Of a stretch of DNA of 64,000 bases, positions 16,749-25,084 are shown piece by piece (position 1 is the first letter of the stretch; each line of letters opens with the position of its first letter). The stretch comes from an uncultured Paracoccaceae bacterium (GTDB lineage Bacteria; Pseudomonadota; Alphaproteobacteria; Rhodobacterales; Rhodobacteraceae). Made by a program: the position numbers and the translations under genes. The stretch is from assembly GCA_937924905.1 (NCBI GenBank), contig CALDUK010000030.1, positions 1 to 64,000 of the forward strand, read 5' to 3'. The notes under the pieces are model-generated. The model was given only the letters and a program-made list of their open reading frames with translations, had not been told where the DNA came from and made no database searches.

Positions 16749-17774
16749 TTATGTTGCGGGGCTGTCTGCGTCGTAAGCTTCGATAATGGCAGCAACCAAC
16801 GGATGCCGCACGACGTCCTTTGACGTGAAATAATTGAAGGCGATCTTGTCGATCCCGGTCAGCAGCCGTTCCGCGTCACGCAAGCCCGAGGTCACACCGC
16901 GCGGCAAATCCACCTGACTGCGGTCGCCTGTAATCACCATGCGGCTGCCTTCGCCCAGACGCGTCAGAAACATCTTCATCTGCATGGTCGTGGCATTCTG
17001 GGCTTCGTCCAGCACAACAAAGGCTTTCGCCAGCGTGCGTCCCCGCATAAAGGCCAAAGGCGCGATTTCGATGCGCTTTTCTTCAATCATCTTGCCAAGC
17101 TGCTTTGACGGCAAGAAATCTCCCAGCGCGTCGTACAAAGGCTGCATATAAGGGTCGACCTTGTCTTTCATGTCACCCGGCAGGAACCCAAGCCGTTCGC
17201 CCGCCTCGACCGCCGGACGGCTGAGAATGATCTTATCAACGTGGCCATTGATGAACATATTGACGCCAGCCGCGACCGCCAAATAGGTCTTGCCGGTGCC
17301 TGCGGGACCAATCCCGAAGGCCAGTTCATTTTCGAAAAGAGACCGCACATAGGCTTTCTGCGCCTCGGTTCGGGGTTCGACCGTTTTCTTGCGGGTCTTA
17401 ACTTCGATCCGGCCGCCCTGAAACAGTTCCATCTGATCCACGGGCTTTTCACCAGGATCGCCACCGCCCATGCGAATTTCAGTGTCGATATCGGCAGGCT
17501 CAATCTCGCGTCCTGCTTCGGCACGGACATAAAGCGCCTGCAAAACATCCGAGGTTTTCTGAATGGCGTCCGCTTCGCCATAGATAGAAACCTTGTTTCC
17601 ATTGTGCATGATTTGCACGGCCAAAGCCTGTTCGACCTGCGCAAGGTTGCGGTCGAATTCGCCAAAAAGGTCGATCAGCAGGCGGTTGTCCGGAAATTCG
17701 AGATGAGTCTCAAGCATTTCGTCGGTCGGGGCTGTTGGGCTCAGCGCGCGAGTGGACAACGATGGTTTCTCCAT
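16749..17774 (-). CDS. phoH: PhoH family ATPase (YbeZ type)
   Basis: A 341-residue PhoH-like P-loop ATPase/predicted RNA helicase. An N-terminal KH-like region (residues 20-95) precedes the ATPase with Walker A GPAGTGKTYLA, Walker B FVVLDEAQN and the sensor motif MVITGDRSQVD. YbeZ acts with YbeY in rRNA maturation. Upstream on the same strand is miaB, the common order miaB-phoH, but ybeY, normally next, is missing and the gene instead meets a convergent DUF3179 gene. Confidence 0.93.
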   Translation of the reverse strand: MEKPSLSTRALSPTAPTDEMLETHLEFPDNRLLIDLFGEFDRNLAQVEQALAVQIMHNGNKVSIYGEADAIQKTSDVLQALYVRAEAGREIEPADIDTEIRMGGGDPGEKPVDQMELFQGGRIEVKTRKKTVEPRTEAQKAYVRSLFENELAFGIGPAGTGKTYLAVAAGVNMFINGHVDKIILSRPAVEAGERLGFLPGDMKDKVDPYMQPLYDALGDFLPSKQLGKMIEEKRIEIAPLAFMRGRTLAKAFVVLDEAQNATTMQMKMFLTRLGEGSRMVITGDRSQVDLPRGVTSGLRDAERLLTGIDKIAFNYFTSKDVVRHPLVAAIIEAYDADSPAT

Positions 17775-17911
17775 TTTGATCGATTGACGAAGTTATGCTG
17801 CCAAGGCTTTTGTCTTGGCGCAAGGCCATCTTGCGATGTTTATCGAAGTTAAACCCACCTGTTGCGGTGGAAAGGGAGAAATTGCGCGGGTCAACGGCAA
17901 ACGGGCCTGGG

Positions 17912-19222
17912 TCAGGTCACCAATTCACCGGTCAAAGAATTGCTGTTTGACGCTACAATCAGGACCGGGCGCAAATCACCCGGCAGCACATCGCTGGCGG
18001 TGACATGCACGGCATGCAGGTATTCAGACTTGCCGACCATCTGGCCCGTTTCCCGCCCCGGCTTTTCAAACAGAACATGCACGGTTTTGCCGACCATTGC
18101 GTTCTGCACAGTGCGTTGCTGGTCTTTCAGAAGCGCTTGCAATTCTTGCAACCGCGCGTCCTTGGCGGCTTCGTCGACTTGCACGCGTTCGGCGGCGGGT
18201 GTCCCCGGACGGGTCGAGTATTTGAAGCTGAAGGCCTGCCCATAGTTCACGGTTCGGATCAGCGCCATCGTGTCAGCAAAATCCTGATCGGTTTCTTCTG
18301 GAAAGCCGACAATGAAATCGCCCGAAATCAGGATATCAGGCCGCGCCGCGCGAATGCGCTCGATCAGGCGGATATAGCTCTCGGCGGAATGTTTGCGGTT
18401 CATCCGTTTGAGGATCCTGTCTGACCCGGATTGCACCGGAAGGTGCAGATAGGGCATCAACTTTTCGCAAGTCCCATGCGCGTCGATCAACGCATCATCC
18501 ATGTCGTTTGGATGACTGGTCGTAAAGCGGATGCGTTCCAGCCCGTCGACATCGTTCAACGCCCAGATTAACCCGGCCAGTCCGCCATCATGACCATGAT
18601 AGGCATTCACATTCTGCCCCAAAAGCGTGATCTCTTTCACGCCACGTTCGACCAGATCGCGCGCCTCTCTCAGCACCTGATCGGCCGGGCGCGACACTTC
18701 GGCGCCGCGTGTATAGGGCACAACGCAGAAGGCGCAGAACTTGTCGCAACCTTCCTGCACCGTCAGAAACGCGGTCGGGCCGCGTGCGGCCTTGGGCCGG
18801 CGGGCCAGGTGGTTAAACTTGTCTTCTTCGGGAAATTCAGTGTCCAGCGCTTTGGCCCCGCTGGCGGCTTTCGCTTCCAGTTCAGGCAAGCGATGATAGC
18901 TTTGCGGCCCAACCACGATATCCACCAAAGGCTGACGGGCAACAATTTCAGCGCCTTCCGCCTGTGCCACGCAGCCCGCGACACCAATCTTCAGATCGGG
19001 TTTGGCTTCTTTCAGCGGACGGAACCGCCCGAGTTCCGAATATACCTTTTCCGCCGCCTTTTCGCGGATATGGCAAGTGTTCAGCAGAATCATGTCAGCG
19101 TCGTCGGCCGTGTCGGTCTGAACATAGCCCTGCCCACCCATGGCTTCGGCCATGCGTTCGCTGTCATACACGTTCATCTGGCAGCCATAGGTCTTGATAA
19201 AGAGCTTCTTCGGCTGGGACAT
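17912..19222 (-). CDS. miaB: MiaB, tRNA 2-methylthio-N6-dimethylallyladenosine synthase
   Basis: A 436-residue radical-SAM methylthiotransferase adding the 2-methylthio group at tRNA A37. The N-terminal UPF0004 domain has three cluster cysteines (YGCQMN, NTCHIR, AGCVAQ), the radical SAM loop is [15 protein letters not shown], and a C-terminal TRAM domain follows. Start at 19222 (MSQPKKL) is favoured because GAGG lies 7 nt upstream; the ATG two codons before touches that site. The divergent gene starts about 110 nt away. phoH follows after 137 nt. Confidence 0.95.
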   Translation of the reverse strand: MSQPKKLFIKTYGCQMNVYDSERMAEAMGGQGYVQTDTADDADMILLNTCHIREKAAEKVYSELGRFRPLKEAKPDLKIGVAGCVAQAEGAEIVARQPLVDIVVGPQSYHRLPELEAKAASGAKALDTEFPEEDKFNHLARRPKAARGPTAFLTVQEGCDKFCAFCVVPYTRGAEVSRPADQVLREARDLVERGVKEITLLGQNVNAYHGHDGGLAGLIWALNDVDGLERIRFTTSHPNDMDDALIDAHGTCEKLMPYLHLPVQSGSDRILKRMNRKHSAESYIRLIERIRAARPDILISGDFIVGFPEETDQDFADTMALIRTVNYGQAFSFKYSTRPGTPAAERVQVDEAAKDARLQELQALLKDQQRTVQNAMVGKTVHVLFEKPGRETGQMVGKSEYLHAVHVTASDVLPGDLRPVLIVASNSNSLTGELVT

Positions 19223-19331
19223 GACCATTCCTCAAATTTGCAGCCTTTGGTCCTACACGGGCTGGCCGGACTTGCCAAGGGCGGCGGGGCCGTGGGATAG
19301 GTTCAGCTATGCCAACAGACGCTTGAACGGT

Positions 19332-20195
19332 ATGCAATTCGCCAGCCTAGATGCCGCCACCAAAAGCGACGCTCTCCGCAAGGCGGACGGGCCGGTCGTG
19401 GTGATCATTGCCGAAGACGATATCGAAGTTGCCGCCACAATCCGGTATCACGTCGATAAAGGTTTCCACACGGTCATTCTGGTCGCGCCGCCCGAACTGG
19501 TTTTGGCACCCGCCGATGCCGCAGGCGCGCTGCGCATTGATTTTCCGACACGCAATCCGGGCACGACGACGGATGTGGTCAACGCGGTCAATCAGGCGCT
19601 GCCGGAAAAGACGTGGCTTTACTACTGCTATAATGCCGAGTTCTTGTTTTACCCTTTTGGCGAAACCCGCAGCGTCGGTGAATTACTGGCCTTTCACACA
19701 GAAGAGCGCCGATTTTCAATGCTGACCTATGTGATCGACGTCTATGCGGGTGATCTGGGTCAGGACGACAGCGCAGTATCTTTGGGTGACGCCCATCTTG
19801 ACCGATCCGGCTATTACGCTTTGGCGCGCGAGGAAAATGGCGTGCCATGCGACCGGCAGCTTGATTTTTACGGCGGTCTGCGCTGGCGGTTCGAAGAGCA
19901 TGTCGACGAAGACAGGCGGCGGATCGACCGTATTTCGCTTGTCCGGTCGCGGCGCGACATTGTCTTGCGATCAGATCACACCTGGTCCGACCCGGAACTG
20001 AACACCTATTCCTGCCCGTGGCATCACAATCTGACGGCGGCGGTCGTGTCATTCCGAACTGCAAAGGCGCTTCGACAGAACGCGGCAAGCCGGTTTCAGA
20101 TCAATACGTTTCGCTGGCACAATTCGGTGCCGTTTGAATGGAAGTCACAGCAATTGCTGGACCTTGGCTTGATGGAACCAGGACAGTGGTTTTGA
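19332..20195 (+). CDS. Putative glycosyltransferase family 2-like protein
   Basis: A 287-residue soluble protein. The beginning (VVVIIAEDDIEVAATIRYHVDKGF) here read as VVVIIAEDD followed by TIRYHV resembles a GT-A nucleotide-binding start, and the C-terminus ends LLDLGLMEPGQWF, a block I associate with Rhodobacterales proteins annotated as glycosyltransferase family 2. Other features: YYCYNAEFLFYPF, HLDRSGYYAL, TYSCPWHHNLTAA. No membrane segment. The ATG at 19332 is used; its ribosome site is weak. Acceptor and sugar are unknown. Confidence 0.65.
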   Translation: MQFASLDAATKSDALRKADGPVVVIIAEDDIEVAATIRYHVDKGFHTVILVAPPELVLAPADAAGALRIDFPTRNPGTTTDVVNAVNQALPEKTWLYYCYNAEFLFYPFGETRSVGELLAFHTEERRFSMLTYVIDVYAGDLGQDDSAVSLGDAHLDRSGYYALAREENGVPCDRQLDFYGGLRWRFEEHVDEDRRRIDRISLVRSRRDIVLRSDHTWSDPELNTYSCPWHHNLTAAVVSFRTAKALRQNAASRFQINTFRWHNSVPFEWKSQQLLDLGLMEPGQWF

Positions 20196-20205
20196 CGCGC
20201 CCGGC

Positions 20206-21402
20206 TTACAGGCGCTGCCGCCGCGCAACGATCAGCAGCCCGACAAAGCACAGACACCCGATCGTGGTATAGGCGCCAAGGATGGCCTGCACCTGACCCT
20301 GCGGCATGGCGCCGACGTCCGAAGCTGAACCCGAGGCCAGGAAAAGACTGCCCGCAAACAAAAGTCGCCCCACCAGACTTTGCAGCGACAGGTAAGTGGC
20401 GCGAATGTCATCGGGCAATTCGCGCTGGATGCGGGCCAGAATGAATGGTCGCGAAAAGCTGTCTGGCACCATCCGTATCAACAAAAGCGCGATGGCCAAG
20501 GCGCTGCCAGTGACCGCCAATCCCCCGACCAAAACAATCTGCAACGCAAAGGCCAAAAGCAGAATACCCGACAAACCCAACCTTTCCCGCAGACCGGGCG
20601 CCAGCCACGAGGTCAAGACCGAAACCGACATCATCGCCGCCGTTACCGCGCCGCTGACAAGTGGCGCATTCACCGCCAGACCCAAATCATCAAGCGCATT
20701 CAGAATGAAAGGCTGGCCGAAAACAAAGGGCAAATGGCTAAAGCCGTACATCAGCGCAGACAGCGCAAAGAGCCATAGCAAAACCCGGTTCGCAAATGCG
20801 GTTTTCAGATCCGCCAGCGCCGCTATGGCCTTTTGTGCCGGTTGCGTTTTTTGCGGTTCGGCGAACCGCAGAACAACAAAGAACGCGGCCCCCAGCGCCA
20901 AAGCGGTCGCGACGAAAGGCAGGCGCAGATTCCAAAGCGCGAAGGCGCCGCCGATGACCGCTGACACGGCAAAGGCCACGAATGTATAACGCCAGGCCCG
21001 AAGCTCATGTGTTTCGACCTCATCCTCGCGCCCGTCAGCTGCCAAAGATTCATACAAAAGCGCGCTGTCCGTGCCAGAGGCGAACGCCATGTGAAGGCCC
21101 AGAAACGCCTGTGCCAATGCAAACACCCAATATTCAGACCCGGCAGCCTGCATCACTGCCGAAAGACACCCGGCCAGCACAGACAGAATCAAGGTAAACC
21201 GTCGCCCGACCCGGTCGGACATATACCCCGACGGCACTTCAAACAGCGTCGTGGCGACGTCGAAGACCACATAAATCAAGATCGCTTCGGCGGCTGAAAG
21301 TTCGGCCTGGAAAAACAGAAACCACGTCGCCTGCCAAAACAGCAAGTTCTGGAAAAACTTGAACCACGGATAAAGCGCGACATTGCGCGCAGCCGGCGTC
21401 AT
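20206..21402 (-). CDS. MFS transporter
   Basis: A 398-residue major facilitator with 12 predicted helices; the loop after helix 2 (GYMSDRVGRRFTL) is the conserved MFS motif A. Substrate is unknown. Its start overlaps the stop of the upstream lipoprotein gene by 4 nt (ATGA), so translation is coupled, and that gene in turn overlaps the 2-hydroxyacid dehydrogenase gene, making a tight three-gene leftward operon. Confidence 0.9.
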   Translation of the reverse strand: MTPAARNVALYPWFKFFQNLLFWQATWFLFFQAELSAAEAILIYVVFDVATTLFEVPSGYMSDRVGRRFTLILSVLAGCLSAVMQAAGSEYWVFALAQAFLGLHMAFASGTDSALLYESLAADGREDEVETHELRAWRYTFVAFAVSAVIGGAFALWNLRLPFVATALALGAAFFVVLRFAEPQKTQPAQKAIAALADLKTAFANRVLLWLFALSALMYGFSHLPFVFGQPFILNALDDLGLAVNAPLVSGAVTAAMMSVSVLTSWLAPGLRERLGLSGILLLAFALQIVLVGGLAVTGSALAIALLLIRMVPDSFSRPFILARIQRELPDDIRATYLSLQSLVGRLLFAGSLFLASGSASDVGAMPQGQVQAILGAYTTIGCLCFVGLLIVARRQRL

Positions 21403-22037
21403 GGCTGAATTGCCGTGTCGATCCGGTCCATATCAAAAACGGGTTCCAGAATGTCGCGCAATTCCTGCCGTCTGGGATGGTTGGGATTGGCAAAGGCGAA
21501 ACACAGGTAATCTTCCACGATGGCTGCCTGTTGTTCAAAGCCAAAGCTAAAAAATGCCTGTGCGCCGTCTGAAAAATAGGGGTCGGCAAATTCAATGCTT
21601 TCGGCGACAGCCCGACCCGGCGAATAGCCCGTGTGTTCACGGTTCTGCCACTGCCAGACATGGACCATTTCATGGGCAAAGATCAGCCCTTGCGGCACGC
21701 GCAACCGATTGGGCCATTGCATCATCATGTTGCTGGAATACAGCCCCGTTTCAAAATGTATCCGGTTGCCAAGGGCAAATGCCTGCGGGGGTTGCGCGCC
21801 GCGCGGTTGAGGAACCCTGAGGCACGCCTGATCGGTACCTTCCACCAATCTGACATCCCCCGGAATTGTCTGAAACAGCGGGGTAATTCCAAGCCCCTGT
21901 GCGACCCGCACCTGGTCTACTTTGATTTCATCGCCAAAAAGATCATTGGCAAATGCTGCTTCGGTTTCAGTCAAAGGACGCGAACAAGCACCAAGCGCGA
22001 TCAGCGCCACAAGGGTCAGGAAAACAAAACGCATCAT
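21399..22037 (-). CDS. Lipoprotein with zinc-metalloprotease-like HExxH motif
   Basis: A 212-residue exported protein with lipobox LGAC close to the N-terminus (cleavage near residue 18). The middle holds AHEMVHVWQWQ, an HExxH zinc-site motif, preceded by a VPQGLIF strand, and an acidic residue in AESIEF downstream. I do not recognise the family with certainty; it looks like a DUF4157-type zincin remnant or small secreted peptidase. It lies between a 2-hydroxyacid dehydrogenase and an MFS gene with 4-nt overlaps on both sides. Confidence 0.65.
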   Translation of the reverse strand: MMRFVFLTLVALIALGACSRPLTETEAAFANDLFGDEIKVDQVRVAQGLGITPLFQTIPGDVRLVEGTDQACLRVPQPRGAQPPQAFALGNRIHFETGLYSSNMMMQWPNRLRVPQGLIFAHEMVHVWQWQNREHTGYSPGRAVAESIEFADPYFSDGAQAFFSFGFEQQAAIVEDYLCFAFANPNHPRRQELRDILEPVFDMDRIDTAIQP

Positions 22038-23020
22038 AACATCGACGGCACGACCAGATCCGGTGGCCGGTGCCCGTCTTCGAAGGTTTTGATATTGATG
22101 ATCACACGCTCGCCCTGTTCGATCCGGCCTTCCAGTGTGGCCGAGCCCATATGCGGCAACAACACGACGTTCGGCAGTTCGCGCAGCCGCGGATTGATCT
22201 CGGTGCCATGTTCAAACACGTCCAGACCCGCGCTTGCAATCTCGCCCGCGCGCAGCATTCGGGTCAGCGCGTTTTCATCGATGACTTCGCCGCGCGAGGT
22301 GTTCACGATAACGGCGCTTGGTTTCATCAGCTTCAACCGGCGCGCGTTCATCAAGTGAAAGGTCGACGGTGTATGCGGACAGTTGATTGACAAAATGTCG
22401 ACCCGGCTGACCATCTGGTCAAGGCTTTCCCAATAGGTGGCCTGCAACCCGGCTTCGGTTTCCGGGCGCAACCGCCGACGGTTGTGGTAATGCACCTGAC
22501 AGCCAAAGACAGCGGCCCGGCGCGCAACGGCCTGACCGATTCGCCCCATGCCAAGAATGCCCAAACGCCGCCCGCCAAGACGCCCGCCCAACAAAGCCGT
22601 TGGCGACCAGCCGGACCATTCGCCCTTTTGCATAACGCTTAGACCTTCGGGGATGCGGCGGGTGATCGACAGGATCAGCGCGATCGTCATATCGGCTGTA
22701 TCTTCCGTGACGACCCCGGGCGTGTTCGACACATGAATGCCCCGCTGCCGCGCCGTCGCCACATCTATATGATCAACCCCAGCGCCATAGCTGGCGATCA
22801 GCTTCAACCGCTCGCCTGCCTGCGCCAAAAGCGTCGCGTCAATCGGATCGGTGATCGTGGGCACCAGAACATCGGTGTCTTGGATGGCGGCGGCCAGCGT
22901 ATCGCGCGTCATCGAGCGATCATCCGGGCATAGGGAAACGTCAAAGAGTTCTGACAGGCGCGTCTCGACCACTTCGGGCAACTTGCGGGTCACCACCACT
23001 TTCAGACGCTTGTCCGGCAT
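22034..23020 (-). CDS. D-isomer specific 2-hydroxyacid dehydrogenase (glyoxylate reductase-like)
   Basis: A 328-residue NAD(P)-dependent dehydrogenase. The NAD-binding loop is GILGMGRIGQAVARR, and the catalytic set Arg (VNTSRGEVID), Glu (DVFEHGTEIN) and His (LLPHMGSAT) is present. It probably reduces glyoxylate or a similar 2-oxoacid. The start at 23020 (MPDKRLK) matches family N-termini; the open frame extends 45 codons further without homology. It is divergent from the SH3-domain gene, a pairing common in Rhodobacterales. Confidence 0.92.
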   Translation of the reverse strand: MPDKRLKVVVTRKLPEVVETRLSELFDVSLCPDDRSMTRDTLAAAIQDTDVLVPTITDPIDATLLAQAGERLKLIASYGAGVDHIDVATARQRGIHVSNTPGVVTEDTADMTIALILSITRRIPEGLSVMQKGEWSGWSPTALLGGRLGGRRLGILGMGRIGQAVARRAAVFGCQVHYHNRRRLRPETEAGLQATYWESLDQMVSRVDILSINCPHTPSTFHLMNARRLKLMKPSAVIVNTSRGEVIDENALTRMLRAGEIASAGLDVFEHGTEINPRLRELPNVVLLPHMGSATLEGRIEQGERVIINIKTFEDGHRPPDLVVPSML

Positions 23021-23137
23021 GCTCTTTTCGCGCTCCTGTCTTCCCTTGGGCCCGTGTTGATGGCAAAGTGGCAAGGAACCGAGGCTGGCACAAGCGCTAC
23101 ATAAGATTGGCGCATCAGTTGAGAGGACGAGCAGGCA

Positions 23138-23638
23138 ATGAAACGCATGATCCAAGCCATTGTGTTGATGGGCACCATGGTGGCCACAGCGCCCGCGGCT
23201 ATTGCAGCCGAACGCGGCAAGGTCACGAATTTACCTATTCCACGCTACGTGTCGATGAAGGCAGAAGAAGGCAATGTGCGCCGCGGCCCCTCGCTGTCGC
23301 ACCGGATCGACTGGGTCTTCATGCACCGAAATATGCCGTTGGAAGTCACCGGCGAACATGGTCACTGGCGCCGCGTGCGTGACCGGGACGGGCAAGGCGG
23401 CTGGGTGCACTATTCGCTGCTGTCAGGCGCGCGTCATGTGATTATCGAAAACGATCTGACACCGCTGCGTGTCAAACCCCGCGCCGACGCCGAGGTGAAC
23501 GCCTATGCCGAAGCGGGCGTTGTTGCACGCCTTGGCAATTGCGATCTGGATTGGTGCCGGTTGACGGCCAACGGCAAACGCGGCTGGGTTCAGAAATCCG
23601 TCCTTTGGGGCGTAAAGCCCGAAGAGATCCGAAATTAG
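23138..23638 (+). CDS. Secreted SH3-domain protein
   Basis: A 166-residue periplasmic protein: signal peptide (about residues 1-24, ending AIAAE), then two bacterial SH3-like repeats (about 38-95, with EGNVRRGPS and GWVHYSLLSG; and about 100-158, with LRVKPRADAE and GWVQKSVLWG). Such domains bind peptidoglycan or proteins in the envelope. GAGAGGACGAG upstream supports the ATG at 23138. It is divergently transcribed from the 2-hydroxyacid dehydrogenase gene. Confidence 0.88.
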   Translation: MKRMIQAIVLMGTMVATAPAAIAAERGKVTNLPIPRYVSMKAEEGNVRRGPSLSHRIDWVFMHRNMPLEVTGEHGHWRRVRDRDGQGGWVHYSLLSGARHVIIENDLTPLRVKPRADAEVNAYAEAGVVARLGNCDLDWCRLTANGKRGWVQKSVLWGVKPEEIRN

Positions 23639-23722
23639 CGCAAAAGCCTAGCATGTCGTCTGCGGCAATGCTGCGCGCAAATTGCGTTGCCCGGCGGCTT
23701 GGCACAGGTCTATAGCGAAAGT

Positions 23723-25084
23723 ATGCACACGGGCGCAGTTTCCCCCGCGCCGCGCCAACGCGTCGGCATCGAAGCGCGCGCCCTTCTGGCGATGGGCCTG
23801 CCTTTGATCGGCAGCCATGTGGCGCAGATGCTTATTTCGGTCACAGATACCGTGATGATGGGCTGGTACAGCATCCCCGGCCTGGCCGCTTTGTCGATCT
23901 CGGGGCCGACGTTCTTTGTTATTTTCATCATGGGGTCCGGGTTTGCCTGGGCCGTGACACCCATGGTTGCATCCGCACTTGGCCAGGAAGACGAACGCCA
24001 GATCCGCCGCGTGACGCGCATGGGGCTTTGGCTGTCCATCGGGTTTGGCGTTTTGGTTCTGCCGGTCTTTTTCTTCGCCGAACCGCTGTTTCTGGCGATG
24101 GGGCAAGCGCCCGAGGTGGCGAATCTGGCCGGGCAATACATGCCGTTTCTGGGCCTTGGCATTATCCCGGCTTTGTTGGTGCAGGTGCTGAAAAGCTATC
24201 TTTCGGCAATCGAACTGACGCGCGCCATCCTTGTGGCGGTGCTGGGTGCCGCGGTGCTGAATGCCTTGGTCAACTACGTCTTGATTTTCGGCAATTTCGG
24301 TGCGCCCGAGCTGGGAATAATCGGCGCCGGGTTTGCATCGCTGCTCAGCCATGCTGTCAGCCTTATCGCACTGGCGGTTTATGCGACCCGCAAACGCCCC
24401 GAACATACGCTGTTCAGGAATTTCCGCCGCCCGGATAGCGAAGCCTTGGTCCGCGTCTTTCGGCTTGGCGTACCCATCGGTCTGACATTGCTTGCCGAAA
24501 CCGCGCTTTTCGCCGCCTCAAGTGTGATGATGGGATGGCTTGGGACAATCCCGCTTGCCGCCCATGGCATTGCGCTTCAAATCACCAGTTTGACCTTCAT
24601 GGTGCCCTTGGGCCTGTCGCAGGCGGTTACCGTCCGCGTCGGGCGGGCCTCGGGGCGGGGCGACCCGGAAACGGTGCGGGCAGCGGCTTTGGCCGGGTTA
24701 TTCTTGGCCTTGTTCGCATTGATCCCGACCATCGCCTCGTTTTTGATTATTCCCGAAACCTTGATTGGCCTGTTCGTCGATCCAAATGACCCGGCGCGGA
24801 TGGTCATTCTTGGCGCAGGCGCATCGCTTCTTGCGGTGTCAGCCTTGTTCCAGATCGTGGATTTTGGTCAGGTTCTGGGCCTTGGCATGTTGCGCGGCAT
24901 TCAGGACACGCGGGTGCCTATGGTTGTTGCGATTGTCAGCTATTGGCTGATTGGCCTGCCGACAAGCTATGTACTGGGTTTCGTGCTGGACATGGGCGGT
25001 GTCGGCGTTTGGCTGGGGCTGACGGTGGGCCTGACCTGCGCCTGCGTGGCCCTGCTTTGGCGGTTCTGGCGACGCGCGTTCTAG
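23723..25084 (+). CDS. MATE family efflux transporter
   Basis: A 453-residue multidrug and toxic compound extrusion transporter of NorM type with about 12 membrane helices in two repeats (VTDTVMMGWY in the first half, LAETALFAASSVMMGWLG in the second). It exports cationic drugs or metabolites using a Na+ or H+ gradient. I choose the ATG at 23723 (MHTGAVS) over the earlier start, which adds a non-family extension; the ribosome site is weak for both. Its TAG stop shares the palindrome CTAG with the convergent ptsP stop. Confidence 0.92.
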   Translation: MHTGAVSPAPRQRVGIEARALLAMGLPLIGSHVAQMLISVTDTVMMGWYSIPGLAALSISGPTFFVIFIMGSGFAWAVTPMVASALGQEDERQIRRVTRMGLWLSIGFGVLVLPVFFFAEPLFLAMGQAPEVANLAGQYMPFLGLGIIPALLVQVLKSYLSAIELTRAILVAVLGAAVLNALVNYVLIFGNFGAPELGIIGAGFASLLSHAVSLIALAVYATRKRPEHTLFRNFRRPDSEALVRVFRLGVPIGLTLLAETALFAASSVMMGWLGTIPLAAHGIALQITSLTFMVPLGLSQAVTVRVGRASGRGDPETVRAAALAGLFLALFALIPTIASFLIIPETLIGLFVDPNDPARMVILGAGASLLAVSALFQIVDFGQVLGLGMLRGIQDTRVPMVVAIVSYWLIGLPTSYVLGFVLDMGGVGVWLGLTVGLTCACVALLWRFWRRAF

